The notes: generated by a model from the letters alone, not told the origin. A DNA stretch of 64,000 nt from an uncultured Prevotellaceae bacterium (GCA_900315565.1 OMZS01000003.1:103043-167042); one strand, 5' to 3'; shown: positions 7,520 through 16,910, numbered from the stretch's first letter. Program-made: numbers and translations.

Positions 7520-9043
7520 ATGATAGATATACAGAATAATAACGGCTATGGACTGGAAGACCCCGGATTGGCCCTGCTGAAGCAAGTGGCGCAGAAATAC
7601 TGCCCAGAAGAGTTTCAGGCCTCGCGCAAGGCGGTGCTGCCCGACGAGGTGCTCGACCTCTCTCAGCTGGCAGTCCTGTATGATGCGGCATTTCCGCATC
7701 CCGCCGGTCACCCATCCTTGCCTCAGGATGAAAAACTTCGGACTGGCGAGCTTGATTCGGGCATCGGCTTTGGCATCGGCATCCCGGAGACCCAGAAACT
7801 GCGCAACCTGCACTACGAGGAAACCGACACACTCAACTCCGAGCAGATTAAGCGCGACTTCCCCGTGCTCCGGCAGAAGGTGAACGGCCACGACCTTGTC
7901 TGGCTCGACAATGGGGCCACCACGCAGAAGCCCAACCAGGTCATTGACAAAATCAGCCACTACTACCGCACATACAACTCCAACATCCACCGTGGGGCCC
8001 ACACCCTGGCAGCCCGCGCTACCGATGCTTACGAGGAGGCCCGCGAAAAGGTGCAGCGGTTCATCAATGCAGCCACCAGCGAGGAGATTATCTTTGTGCG
8101 TGGCACCACCGAGGGCATCAACCTCGTGGCACAAACCTACGGACGGCAGTATCTGACACCCGGCGACGAGGTTATCGTCTCAGAGCTCGACCACCATGCC
8201 AACATTGTGCCTTGGCAGCGTGTCTGTAAAGAGCGGGGAGCCACGCTGCGCGCCATCCCCACCGACCAAAACGGCGACTTGGTGCTCTCTGAGTTCGAGC
8301 GGCTCATCACGCCCCGCACGCGGTTTGTCTCTGTGGGCCATGTGAACAATACTTTTGGCACCATCAACGATGTGCAGCGCATCATCAACATTGCCCATTC
8401 GCACCAGATTCCCGTGCTCATCGACGGAGCACAGTCCATCGCCCACACGCCAGTAGACGTGCAGCAGCTGGGTGCCGACTTCTTTGTGTTCAGCGGCCAT
8501 AAAATCTACGGACCCAACGGCATCGGGGTGGTCTATGGCCGCAAGGAGCTGCTCGACAAGATGCAGCCCTGGCAGGGTGGCGGCAATATGATCAAGGACG
8601 TCACCATCGAGCGCACCGAGTACAATGTGCCGCCCGCCCGATTCGAGGCTGGCACGCCCAACGTGGCAGACGCCATCGGGCTGGGTGCTGCTCTCGACTA
8701 CGTGTCGCATCTGGGCATCCGCAACATTGAGCACCACGAGCACCAGCTGACGGAATATGCCCGCGAGCAGCTCGCCCAGATACCCGGCCTTACGCTCATC
8801 GGCAATCCCAAGCAGCGCGTGTCGGTGGTAAGCTTCGTGCTCGACGGCATCCCCGTGCCCGAGGTGGGCACTCTGCTCGACAAGGAAGGCATTGCCGTGC
8901 GAGCAGGTCACCACTGTGCCCAGCCTGCCCTGCGCGCCCTCGGCTACGAAATGAGTGTCCGTCCCACCTTCGCCCTTTACAACACCCGCGAGGACGTTGA
9001 CCGCCTCGTCGTGGCGGTTCGTAAGATTGTCGGCCAACGCTAA
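7520..9043 (+). CDS. Cysteine desulfurase (SufS type) with N-terminal encapsulin cargo-loading extension
   Basis: 507 residues against about 405 for normal SufS. The first 105 or so residues are extra, low-complexity and proline/glycine-rich (for example DSGIGFGIGIPE). Catalytic homology begins near INSEQIKRDFP-like sequence at about 108. PLP is bound by Lys328 in FSGHKIYGPNGIG, and the sulfur-accepting cysteine is Cys466 in AGHHCAQPALR. The enzyme removes sulfur from cysteine to give alanine and an enzyme persulfide. In family 2 encapsulins such desulfurases are packaged through a disordered N-terminal region, and the gene order here is the same. The neighbours suggest the sulfur leaves via TusA/DsrE or is stored in the shell. 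Confidence 0.9.
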   Translation: MIDIQNNNGYGLEDPGLALLKQVAQKYCPEEFQASRKAVLPDEVLDLSQLAVLYDAAFPHPAGHPSLPQDEKLRTGELDSGIGFGIGIPETQKLRNLHYEETDTLNSEQIKRDFPVLRQKVNGHDLVWLDNGATTQKPNQVIDKISHYYRTYNSNIHRGAHTLAARATDAYEEAREKVQRFINAATSEEIIFVRGTTEGINLVAQTYGRQYLTPGDEVIVSELDHHANIVPWQRVCKERGATLRAIPTDQNGDLVLSEFERLITPRTRFVSVGHVNNTFGTINDVQRIINIAHSHQIPVLIDGAQSIAHTPVDVQQLGADFFVFSGHKIYGPNGIGVVYGRKELLDKMQPWQGGGNMIKDVTIERTEYNVPPARFEAGTPNVADAIGLGAALDYVSHLGIRNIEHHEHQLTEYAREQLAQIPGLTLIGNPKQRVSVVSFVLDGIPVPEVGTLLDKEGIAVRAGHHCAQPALRALGYEMSVRPTFALYNTREDVDRLVVAVRKIVGQR

Positions 9044-9078
9044 CACAAAAAGTAAATCGAAATAACAAAAAACAGAAA

Positions 9079-10314
9079 GTGAAGTACGAAACGAAGATTC
9101 TGACAACCCGTTATCAGAAACCCGATCCCTACGGGGCATTGTCGATGCCCGTCTATTATACGGCGGCGTTTGAGTTTGAGTCTGCCAAGGCCATGGGCGA
9201 CGCGTTCTGCGGTCGCTCCATGGCACCGTCGTATGCCCGCATCGCCAACCCCACGGTTAGCTATCTGGAGGAGCGCGTGCGCCAGCTGACGGGAGCCACA
9301 AGTGTGACCGCCCTCAACACGGGTATGGCAGCCATCCACTATGCCCTGACAGCTGTCAGCGCGGCCGGTCTGAACATCGTTGCCTCCAAACATCTGTTTG
9401 GCAATAGCGTCTCGCTGCTGCGCGACACCCTCGGCACCTACGGTGTGGAAGTCCGTTTCGCCGACTTCACCCACCCCGATGAGGTGGCTTCGCTCATCGA
9501 TGACAAAACCTGCGCCCTGTTCTTCGAAATCATCACCAATCCGCAGTTGTTCGTAGCCGATATCCGTCAGTTGGCCGACGTGGCCCACAAGGCAGGTGTC
9601 CCGCTCATTTCCGATACCACCATTGTGCCGTTCTCTGCCTTCCATGCCGCAGATTTCGGCGTGGATGTCGAGATAGTGTCAAGCACAAAATATATCTCTG
9701 GAGGCGGAACCGGACTTGGCGGACTGCTCATCGACTACGGACGTTTCGACTGGAGCCAGTCGCCGTCGCCGGCCTTACAGGCTCGTGTCAAGCGGGTGGG
9801 TAAGAAACTGGCCTTTACGGCACGGGTGAAAACAGAGCTCGTCACCAATCTTGGTGCCCTGATGACACCACAGGCAGCCTATATGGAAACCCTTGGCCTC
9901 GATACGCTCGACATTCGTTTCCGCCGCCAGGCCTCCACTGCGTTGTGGCTCGCTCGTCAATGCCAGCAGCTGCCTGAAATTAAGCGGGTGAACTACACCG
10001 GACTCGAAGACAATCCCTTCTACCAGCTTTCTAATGCACAGTTCGGACCGTTGCCGGGAGCCGTCTTCACCATCGACCTCGAATCGAAAGAAACCGCCTG
10101 GGCCTTCATCGACCGTCTGCAGGTTATCCGTCGTGCCACCAATCTCTTCGACCGCAAGTCGCTGGCCATCCATCCAGCCTCCACCATCTTCGGTCTCTTT
10201 ACCCCCGCACAGTGTGCTGCCATGTCTGTGCCCGACACCACCGTCCGCCTGAGTATCGGTCTCGAAGATGGCGCGGATCTGCTGGAGGACATCAAGCAAA
10301 GTCTGAGGGGGTGA
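9079..10314 (+). CDS. metY: O-acetylhomoserine sulfhydrylase-like PLP enzyme (MetY)
   Basis: 411 residues, probably from the GTG at 9079, 35 bases after the desulfurase. It is a Cys/Met-metabolism PLP enzyme: ALNTGMAAIHYAL, SDTTIVPFSAF, and PLP-Lys204 in SSTKYISGGGTGLGG. The family makes homocysteine from O-acetyl- or O-succinylhomoserine using sulfide or a protein thiocarboxylate. Its placement with a carrier, JAMM protease and activating enzyme strongly resembles the Wolinella HcyS-MetY pathway. It is the last gene of the operon and is followed by a strong hairpin. Cystathionine synthase or lyase activity remains possible from sequence alone. Confidence 0.85.
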   Translation: MKYETKILTTRYQKPDPYGALSMPVYYTAAFEFESAKAMGDAFCGRSMAPSYARIANPTVSYLEERVRQLTGATSVTALNTGMAAIHYALTAVSAAGLNIVASKHLFGNSVSLLRDTLGTYGVEVRFADFTHPDEVASLIDDKTCALFFEIITNPQLFVADIRQLADVAHKAGVPLISDTTIVPFSAFHAADFGVDVEIVSSTKYISGGGTGLGGLLIDYGRFDWSQSPSPALQARVKRVGKKLAFTARVKTELVTNLGALMTPQAAYMETLGLDTLDIRFRRQASTALWLARQCQQLPEIKRVNYTGLEDNPFYQLSNAQFGPLPGAVFTIDLESKETAWAFIDRLQVIRRATNLFDRKSLAIHPASTIFGLFTPAQCAAMSVPDTTVRLSIGLEDGADLLEDIKQSLRG

Positions 10315-10387
10315 TGGGTGATAGGCCCCACAGAGGAAAGAAAAGAACAAAGAAAAGGAGGGAAAAGAGAGCAGTACAGAGGAAATA

Positions 10388-10425
10388 ACAAAGCTCGTAC
10401 ACCAGCGCTGGTGCACGAGCTTTGT
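10388..10425. terminator. Bidirectional terminator between metY and glnN
   Basis: An 11-base arm at 10388-10398 (ACAAAGCTCGT) is exactly complementary to 10415-10425, with a nested perfect 14-base palindrome at 10400-10413. It lies between convergent genes. Confidence 0.75.
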
Positions 10426-10449
10426 CATGATGATGTGATTTGTGTTGTC

Positions 10450-12666
10450 TTACCTGATGAACAACAGTTCGCGGTACTTCGGCAGAGGCCATAGGCTGTC
10501 ATCGACGATGAGTTCCAGCTTGTCTATCTGGTAGCGAATGTCGTCGAGTTTAGGCTCCACCTCGTCGTGGTAGGCGATGGCCTTCTGGTGCTCATCCTCA
10601 ATCTTGTTGGCCTTTCGGCGGGCATTGACCAGTTCGTCCACCATGCACTCTATGGCACTGGTGCGCTCGGCTATCTCCTCAATGATTTTCTTGTTGCGGG
10701 CCGAGAGTTTGTCGGCAGTATCAATGGGGAAGACAACGGCCAGGTTGCTGATGTTCTGCAGCAGCTGCGTCTGGTAGCGGGTGGCTACGGGAATGATGTG
10801 GTTCATCGAGAGGTCGCCCAGCACGCGGGCCTCAATCTGAATCTTCTTGGTGTAGGTCTCCCATTTCACTTCGTTGCGGGCCTCCAGTTCCTTGCGGGTC
10901 ATTACGCCGAGGCTCTCAAACATCTGTATGCTTTCGGCGTCAAGGTAGCGTTCGAAGATTATCGGGCACGACTTTTCTACGTCGAGACCACGCTTGGCGG
11001 CTTCCTCCACCCACTCGTCTGAGTAGCCGTTGCCGTCGAAACGGATGGGCTTACAGGTCTTGATGTCCTCGCGTAGCACCTCAATAATGGCGTGGTAAAC
11101 AGCGCTGTGGCCTGTGCCTTCGAGTTTCTTCTCCAGCGATGGAATCAGGGCATCCACGCGCTTCTTGAAATCTACCAGGGCTTCTGCTACCGCACTATTC
11201 AAGGCCGTCATGGCCGAGGCGCAGTTGGCCTCTGAGCCTACGGCGCGGAACTCAAAGCGGTTGCCGGTGAAGGCGAAGGGGCTGGTGCGGTTGCGGTCGG
11301 TATTGTCGATGAAGAGTTCGGGAATCTCGGGAATGTCCATCTTCAGACCCTGCTTGCCAGCCATGGCGAGGATGTCCGAGACGTCGGCTTTCTCAATATG
11401 GTCGAGCAGTTCGCTCACCTGCTTGCCGAGGAACGACGAGACGATGGCGGGCGGTGCCTCGTTGGCACCCAGGCGGTGGGCGTTGGTGGCACTCATGATG
11501 CTGGCCTTCAAGAGTCCGTTGTGGCGCCATACGCCCATCAGCGTCTCAACGATGAAGGTGGCAAAGCGCAGGTTCTGCTCTGCGTTCTTGCCAGGGGCAT
11601 GCAGCAGCACGCCGTTGTCTGTAGAGAGACTCCAGTTGTTGTGCTTGCCGCTGCCGTTGATGCCGGCGAAGGGCTTCTCGTGGAGCAGCACGCGGAATCC
11701 GTGCTTGCGGGCTACGCGTTTCATCACAGACATGAGCAGCATGTTGTGGTCAACGGCCAAGTTGGTTTCCTCGAAGATGGGGGCCAGCTCAAACTGGTTG
11801 GGGGCCACCTCGTTGTGGCGCGTCTTGCAGGGGATGCCCAGTTCGAGGGCTACAATCTCCAGCTCGCGCATAAAGGCGGCCACACGCTCGGGGATGGAAC
11901 CAAAATAGTGGTCGTCCATCTGCTGGTTCTTGGCCGAGTCGTGGCCCATCAGCGTGCGCCCCGTGAGCAGCAGATCGGGGCGGGCACTGTAGAGTCCCTC
12001 GTCAACAAGGAAATACTCCTGTTCCCAACCCAGGTTGCTGGTCACCTTCTTCACAGTGGGGTCGAAGTAGTGGCACACGTCGGTAGCAGCCACGTTGACG
12101 GCATGCAAGGCGCGCAGCAGCGGAGCCTTGTAGTCGAGTGCCTCACCGGTGTAGCTGATAAAGATGGTGGGTATGCAGAGCGTGTCGTCGATGATGAACA
12201 CCGGGCTGGTGGGGTCCCATGCGCTGTAGCCACGCGCCTCGAAGGTGCTGCGTATGCCACCGCTGGGGAACGAACTGGCGTCGGGCTCCTGCTGTACGAG
12301 CAGCTTGCCCGTAAACTCCTCCACCATGCCGCCCTTGCCGTCGTGCTCGATGAATGAGTCGTGCTTCTCGGCTGTTCCTTCGGTCAGCGGCTGGAACCAA
12401 TGCGTGTAGTGCGTCACACCGTTCTCCGTTGCCCACTGTTTCATGCCAGCAGCCACGGCGTCGGCCACGGCACGGTCGAGCGGCACACCGTTGTCCATGA
12501 CATCTATCATTTTCTCGTACGTGTCCTTGGGCAGGTACTTGTACATTTTCTCACGCGAAAAGACCTTCTTGCCAAAGTACTCCGACGGTCTTTCTGCTGG
12601 CGTTTTTACGTCGAGCGGCTTCTTCTTGAAAGCTTCGCCGACAACCTGAAATCTTAATGTTTCCAT
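10450..12666 (-). CDS. glnN: Glutamine synthetase type III
   Basis: 738 residues, the size of GSIII enzymes (about 730) and far longer than type I. The N-terminal marker ERPSEYFGKKVFSREKMYKY lies near residues 26-45. Catalytic-domain segments are VTHYTHWFQPLTEGTAEKHDSF, split around the active site, and GSGKHNNWSLST, with FAFTGNRFEFRAVGSEANCA further on. The enzyme makes glutamine from glutamate and ammonium with ATP and is the main ammonium-assimilating GS in Bacteroidales. It is surrounded by amt, glnK and glutamate synthase genes. Its own TACCTTTG promoter lies 69 bases upstream, so it is a separate unit. Confidence 0.96.
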   Translation of the reverse strand: METLRFQVVGEAFKKKPLDVKTPAERPSEYFGKKVFSREKMYKYLPKDTYEKMIDVMDNGVPLDRAVADAVAAGMKQWATENGVTHYTHWFQPLTEGTAEKHDSFIEHDGKGGMVEEFTGKLLVQQEPDASSFPSGGIRSTFEARGYSAWDPTSPVFIIDDTLCIPTIFISYTGEALDYKAPLLRALHAVNVAATDVCHYFDPTVKKVTSNLGWEQEYFLVDEGLYSARPDLLLTGRTLMGHDSAKNQQMDDHYFGSIPERVAAFMRELEIVALELGIPCKTRHNEVAPNQFELAPIFEETNLAVDHNMLLMSVMKRVARKHGFRVLLHEKPFAGINGSGKHNNWSLSTDNGVLLHAPGKNAEQNLRFATFIVETLMGVWRHNGLLKASIMSATNAHRLGANEAPPAIVSSFLGKQVSELLDHIEKADVSDILAMAGKQGLKMDIPEIPELFIDNTDRNRTSPFAFTGNRFEFRAVGSEANCASAMTALNSAVAEALVDFKKRVDALIPSLEKKLEGTGHSAVYHAIIEVLREDIKTCKPIRFDGNGYSDEWVEEAAKRGLDVEKSCPIIFERYLDAESIQMFESLGVMTRKELEARNEVKWETYTKKIQIEARVLGDLSMNHIIPVATRYQTQLLQNISNLAVVFPIDTADKLSARNKKIIEEIAERTSAIECMVDELVNARRKANKIEDEHQKAIAYHDEVEPKLDDIRYQIDKLELIVDDSLWPLPKYRELLFIR

Positions 12667-12734
12667 AATCGTGTTGTGTTTATGTTTATTGTTTTTGTTT
12701 ATATATATCTATTTACCATTTTCTTTTATGGCGG

Positions 12735-12742
12735 CAAAGGTA
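12735..12742 (-). promoter_or_regulatory. -7 box (TACCTTTG) of glnN
   Basis: A TAnnTTTG match on the minus strand. The expected leader is about 62 bases. The rest of 12743-12913 is AT-rich and shows nothing else I can name. Confidence 0.65.
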
Positions 12743-12913
12743 CGGCAATTTGTTCTGAAAACGCAACTTTTTCTTTCTCTTTGTTTGTTAAAAACAAAAG
12801 AAATTAGCATTATGTAAACTTTTGAATGGCTTTTATTTACTATTTGCTATCATTTTGCGTGTAATTTGTGCCATTCTGTTACTATTTGTTATCTGTCACC
12901 AAATCAAACAAAA

Positions 12914-12948
12914 ATCCTTCTCCTTGCCATCCCGGCAGGAAGAAGGAT
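12914..12948 (-). terminator. Terminator after the glnK-amt-porin operon
   Basis: Complementary arms (ATCCTTCT..TTGCC and GGCAGGAAGAAGGAT) are followed on the minus strand by a T-rich tail. Confidence 0.75.
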
Positions 12949-12964
12949 ATAAAACCTGGAAAGA

Positions 12965-13702
12965 TTAGGGCTGCAGCGTAAACCCGAAAACCAGGTATGC
13001 TTTCTGCGAGCATGGGTTGGCAGCAATCTGTGCGAAGACGGGGATAGCAAACGTGTCAGTCACACGGATATCCTTTGTCGCCTTCAGTGCCACATTGGTG
13101 ACGGCAAAGCCGTTTGTGGCGTATTGACCAGAGGCGAAAGGTACTACACCAGCCGTAGCAGTCCATTCGATGGCAGACAGTTTGAATGGGACAACTGCCT
13201 CCACATAACTGCTGTACGCCCGCTTGCCGTCGGCTTTGTAATCATTGCCCGCAAAGTTAGTAAACCATTGTAGCGAGGCAAAGCCTAGATCGTAGCCGAT
13301 GTTAGCCTCAAACACGTGGTTCGTGCTATGGCTTCCGTACTTAAAATAGCGTCCGTCAGGGTCGCCGTCGCTGGCCATCTGGCTGAACCAATAGTCGGTG
13401 ATACCAATGTTGAACCCGCCAACGGTGTAGCCTAAGTTCAGGTCAAACTCTTTCGTATCGGCAGCATCGGTAAGTCCTACGCTGCCCCACGCCGTCAGCG
13501 ACAGACCTTTGTAGCCGATGCCCAGCGTAGGCTGCAGCGACACGTTGCCCAGATTCTGGCCACGCCAGATGTAATTGCTCACTACATCACCACAAATAGT
13601 TGTCTCAATACCATCGCAGATGTTTGTATTTTCTTTCTCTTCTTGTGCCGTAGCACTCAATCCTGTAGCGATCATCATCGCCATTAAAACAATCTTTTTC
13701 AT
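12965..13702 (-). CDS. Outer membrane protein, TorF/porin-like, of the ammonium operon
   Basis: 245 residues from the ATG at 13702; a second ATG at 13711 would add MRI. The signal peptide ends GLSATAQ. The mature protein has alternating hydrophobic strands and closes with AYLVFGFTLQP, a C-terminal strand typical of outer-membrane beta-barrels. The segment DVVSNYIWRGQNLGNVSLQPTL, in two halves, resembles the opening strand of the TorF-type putative porins. It is the last gene of glnK-amt-porin, so I infer it helps small nitrogen compounds cross the outer membrane. No catalytic feature is visible. Confidence 0.7.
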   Translation of the reverse strand: MKKIVLMAMMIATGLSATAQEEKENTNICDGIETTICGDVVSNYIWRGQNLGNVSLQPTLGIGYKGLSLTAWGSVGLTDAADTKEFDLNLGYTVGGFNIGITDYWFSQMASDGDPDGRYFKYGSHSTNHVFEANIGYDLGFASLQWFTNFAGNDYKADGKRAYSSYVEAVVPFKLSAIEWTATAGVVPFASGQYATNGFAVTNVALKATKDIRVTDTFAIPVFAQIAANPCSQKAYLVFGFTLQP

Positions 13703-13729
13703 AATTCTCATTTTTTTTTAAATGCTCAA

Positions 13730-14983
13730 TTAGTTATAACACATCTCACCATGTTCATAAACATCGAGGCCCTCTTCTTCAATGCGCTTTTCTACACGCA
13801 GTCCATGAACCTTCTTAATGCCGTAGAACAGAACGAAACCACAGATGGCAGCCCAGAGGTCGATGATCAGAATGCCGAAACACTCGGCACCGAAAAATCC
13901 CCAGCCATGACCATAGAAGGCACCATTTGTTGTGGATAGCAGACCCGTCATCAGAGTGCCCAGAATGCCACAGACGCCATGCACGCTGCTGGCACCAACG
14001 GGGTCGTCGATGTGCAGTTTGTGGTCGATGAACTCAATGGCATAGACCAGCACGATGCCACAGACGAGACCAATGACGATGGCACCAAAAGGTGACACGA
14101 GGTCACAACCAGCGGTGATGCCTACCAATCCTGCCAGCACACCGTTCAGTGTCAGCGAGAGCGACGGCTTGCCGTATTTTATATAGGTGACGAACATCGT
14201 TGCCACACCACCAGAAGCAGCGGCGAGGTTGGTGGTCAGGAACACATGAGAGATGGCAATGCGGTTCACCTCGCCCGAAGCGGCCAGCTGTGAGCCGGGG
14301 TTGAAGCCAAACCAGCCCAGCCAAAGAATGAATACACCCAGGGCAGCCATCATCAGGTTGTGACCAGGAATAGCACGGCTCTTCATGTCGGCACCATATT
14401 TCCCGATGCGCGGACCAAGGGCCATTGCACCAATCAATGCCAGCACGCCACCCACGCTATGCACGATGGCCGAACCGGCAAAGTCGTGGAACACCGCGCC
14501 AAACGTCTGCATCATAAACCCGTCGGCAGCATCGTTGCAGAGCCAGCCGCCGCCCCATGTCCAGTGGCCCTCTATGGGATAGATAAACAGCGAGATAACC
14601 GCTGAGTAAATCAGATACATCGAGAACTTTGTGCGCTCGGCCATAGCACCACTCACAATAGTGGCACTCGTAGCACAGAACACTGTCTCGAAAATCAGGA
14701 AACCCTCTACGGGCAGGTCGCCCTTGTAGAAACTCAGGTCACCCCAGTTGGGAGCACCTATAAAACCAGCACCTTCGCTGCCGAACATAAAGCCGAAGCC
14801 GAGTAAGAAGAACAACAGCGAGCCGAACATAAAGTCCACAAAGTTCTTCATCAGGATGTTTGCCGTGTTCTTGCTACGCGTAAAACCTGCCTCACACAGC
14901 GCAAAGCCCGGCTGCATCCAGAAAACCAACATGGCTGCCAATAGCATCCATACAGTATCAAGTGATAATCCTATTTCGTTCAT
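13730..14983 (-). CDS. amt: Ammonium transporter (Amt)
   Basis: 417 residues with eleven hydrophobic segments in the Amt order. Marker segments are FWMQPGFALCEAGFTRSKN near the N terminus, HSVGGVLALIGAMALGPRIG in the middle and DDPVGASSVHGVCGILGTL late. The two pore histidines would be those in IVHSVGG and SSVHGVCG. It conducts ammonium or ammonia across the inner membrane. It follows glnK by 27 bases, the usual pairing that lets the PII protein plug the channel. A second, longer Amt of a different subtype lies at 24245. Confidence 0.95.
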   Translation of the reverse strand: MNEIGLSLDTVWMLLAAMLVFWMQPGFALCEAGFTRSKNTANILMKNFVDFMFGSLLFFLLGFGFMFGSEGAGFIGAPNWGDLSFYKGDLPVEGFLIFETVFCATSATIVSGAMAERTKFSMYLIYSAVISLFIYPIEGHWTWGGGWLCNDAADGFMMQTFGAVFHDFAGSAIVHSVGGVLALIGAMALGPRIGKYGADMKSRAIPGHNLMMAALGVFILWLGWFGFNPGSQLAASGEVNRIAISHVFLTTNLAAASGGVATMFVTYIKYGKPSLSLTLNGVLAGLVGITAGCDLVSPFGAIVIGLVCGIVLVYAIEFIDHKLHIDDPVGASSVHGVCGILGTLMTGLLSTTNGAFYGHGWGFFGAECFGILIIDLWAAICGFVLFYGIKKVHGLRVEKRIEEEGLDVYEHGEMCYN

Positions 14984-15010
14984 AATCTTTTTTACCTTAA
15001 AAAATTAAAC

Positions 15011-15358
15011 TTACTTTTTGTCTCTCAGCACAGTGTCGCCGTTCTCGCCTGTGCGAATGCTCCATGTGTCAATCACATCGCTAACAAAGATGCGGCCATC
15101 GCCAATCTCGCCTGTATGGGCTACGTTCAGAATGACCTTTACCGTTGGGTCGAGGAATATGTCGCGACACACGATAGTGATAGCCACACGCTCAATTACG
15201 TCGGTACTATATTGCACTCCGCGGTATATCCTCTCCTGACGGCTCTGACCAATGCCATGCACGTCGTGGTACTCAAACCAGTCGATGTCCGATGAAAGCA
15301 GGGCTGCTTTTACCTCTTCGAACTTCGTCTTTCGAATAATTGCTTCAATCTTTTTCAT
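15011..15358 (-). CDS. glnK: Nitrogen regulatory PII protein
   Basis: 115 residues, normal for PII. The start MKKIEAIIRKTKFEEVKAAL and the C-terminal GDGRIFVSDVIDTWSIRTGE, which binds ATP and 2-oxoglutarate, are typical. The T-loop reads RIYRGVQYSTDVIE, with Tyr50 at the position uridylylated in enteric PII. Immediate linkage to amt indicates GlnK-type control of the transporter. Uridylylation in this lineage is not shown by the sequence. Confidence 0.93.
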   Translation of the reverse strand: MKKIEAIIRKTKFEEVKAALLSSDIDWFEYHDVHGIGQSRQERIYRGVQYSTDVIERVAITIVCRDIFLDPTVKVILNVAHTGEIGDGRIFVSDVIDTWSIRTGENGDTVLRDKK

Positions 15359-15418
15359 ACCTTAATACCTATAATTAATTAAACACTTAACAATGACATT
15401 ATTGTCATTTCTCAAGTG

Positions 15419-15426
15419 CAAAGGTA
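15419..15426 (-). promoter_or_regulatory. -7 box (TACCTTTG) of the glnK-amt operon
   Basis: A TAnnTTTG match on the minus strand, 61 bases before the glnK ATG. Confidence 0.65.
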
Positions 15427-15597
15427 TGACACTTTGTTTTAATATCAAAAATTTTCGTGTCACTTTGATTGTTAAAAACGCACACAACTAGCAAAATGTA
15501 AACGTTTTGCGGTAAAATAAAGCAAATAGCTTGACGGTTTGTCCAGAATTATTATAGTTTAGCGACAAACTGTTATCGAACACAAATAAATAAAAAA

Positions 15598-15657
15598 AAG
15601 GAGCATCCAAAGACTCCCATCCCTTGGTGAGGGGCTGGGGGTGGGTGGATGCTCCTT
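15598..15657 (-). terminator. dapL terminator with a palindromic repeat in its loop
   Basis: Twelve-base arms AAGGAGCATCCA (15598-15609) and TGGATGCTCCTT (15646-15657) are followed on the minus strand by a run of T. The loop (15613-15643) is a copy of the CCCTCC...GGGAGG palindromic repeat found inside several genes of this window. Confidence 0.75.
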
Positions 15658-15677
15658 GTGATAATGGGCTTGTTTTG

Positions 15678-16910
15678 TTATTTGCTCCAATCCTTGATGC
15701 GCTGCAGGGCTTCTTCGGTGCGCTCATGGCTGCCGAAGGCGGTGAAGCGCACATAGCCTTCGCCCGAGGGACCGAAGCCTACTCCTGGAGTGCAGACCAC
15801 CTGGGCACCATACAACAAGGATTCGAAGAACTGCCATGAGCCCATGCCATTGGGCGTTCGCATCCAGATGTAGGGAGCGTTCTCGCCACCGTAGCATTCA
15901 AAACCTAAAGCCTTGAGCATGGTGAGCATGCGGGCGGCGTTCTGCATGTAATAGTCGATGGTCTGCTGCACCTGCTGTTTGCCCTCGGGAGAGTAAATGG
16001 CCTCGGCAGCGCGCTGGCTGATGTAGCTGGTGCCGTTGAACTTGGTGCATTGGCGGCGCAGCCAAAGCTGGTTGAGAGGTATGCGCTCTCCCTCGAAGGT
16101 AGATACACTCACGTCCTTCGGCACAATGGTGTAGCCACAGCGCACACCTGTAAAGCCGGCGGTCTTGGAGAATGAGCGAAACTCTACGGCGCATTTGCGG
16201 GCACCACGTATCTCATAAATGGAGTGGGGTATCTCTGGGTCACGTATATAGGCCTGATAGGCTGCGTCGAAGAGGATGAGGGCATCGTTTTTCAGGGCGT
16301 AGTTCACCCAACGGCGCAACTCCTGCTTGGTGAGGACAGTGCCCGTGGGATTGTTGGGATAGCACAAGTAGATGACATCCACGGGGCGTCCCTTGGGGAG
16401 TTCTGGAATAAAGCCGTTTTCGGCTGTCGTGGGGAAATAGCGCACATTAGTCCAGCGCCCATCGCGAAACGTGCCGCAACGGCCTATCATCACGTTGGAG
16501 TCGATATAGACGGGATAGATGGGGTCGGTGACTCCGATGAAATTATCCCAATGCAACAGCTCCTGAAAGTTGCCGGTATCTGACTTGGCTCCGTCGTTGA
16601 TAAAGACCTCTTCGGGGCTGATGCGTATGCTGCGCGGCAAGAAATCGTTCTTCAGAATGGCTTCGCGCAGAAAGTCGTAGCCCTGTTCGGGGCCATAGCC
16701 TCTGAAGGTTTTCCCGTTTGCCATCTCGTCGGCAGCCTTGTGCATGGCCTCGATGACCGCAGGAGCCAGCGGCTGGGTGACGTCGCCAATGCCGAGCGAG
16801 ATGACGTCGGCCTTGGGGTGCATTACCTTAAAGGCATTCACCTTCTTGGCTATATCGGCAAACAGGTAGTTCGACTGCAGGTTCAGGAAGTGGATGTTTA
16901 CTAATGCCAT
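15678..16910 (-). CDS. dapL: LL-diaminopimelate aminotransferase
   Basis: 410 residues, standard for DapL. Fold-type I aminotransferase features are visible: YGPEQGYDFLREAI, SDTGNFQELLH, CYPNNPTGTVLTKQELRRWV, and PLP-lysine in SFSKTAGFTGVRCGYT. The enzyme converts tetrahydrodipicolinate to LL-diaminopimelate using glutamate as amino donor, a route common in Bacteroidetes. It is the last gene of a leftward gltB-gltD-dapF-dapL series, placing glutamate production beside its consumption for lysine and peptidoglycan. Confidence 0.95.
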   Translation of the reverse strand: MALVNIHFLNLQSNYLFADIAKKVNAFKVMHPKADVISLGIGDVTQPLAPAVIEAMHKAADEMANGKTFRGYGPEQGYDFLREAILKNDFLPRSIRISPEEVFINDGAKSDTGNFQELLHWDNFIGVTDPIYPVYIDSNVMIGRCGTFRDGRWTNVRYFPTTAENGFIPELPKGRPVDVIYLCYPNNPTGTVLTKQELRRWVNYALKNDALILFDAAYQAYIRDPEIPHSIYEIRGARKCAVEFRSFSKTAGFTGVRCGYTIVPKDVSVSTFEGERIPLNQLWLRRQCTKFNGTSYISQRAAEAIYSPEGKQQVQQTIDYYMQNAARMLTMLKALGFECYGGENAPYIWMRTPNGMGSWQFFESLLYGAQVVCTPGVGFGPSGEGYVRFTAFGSHERTEEALQRIKDWSK

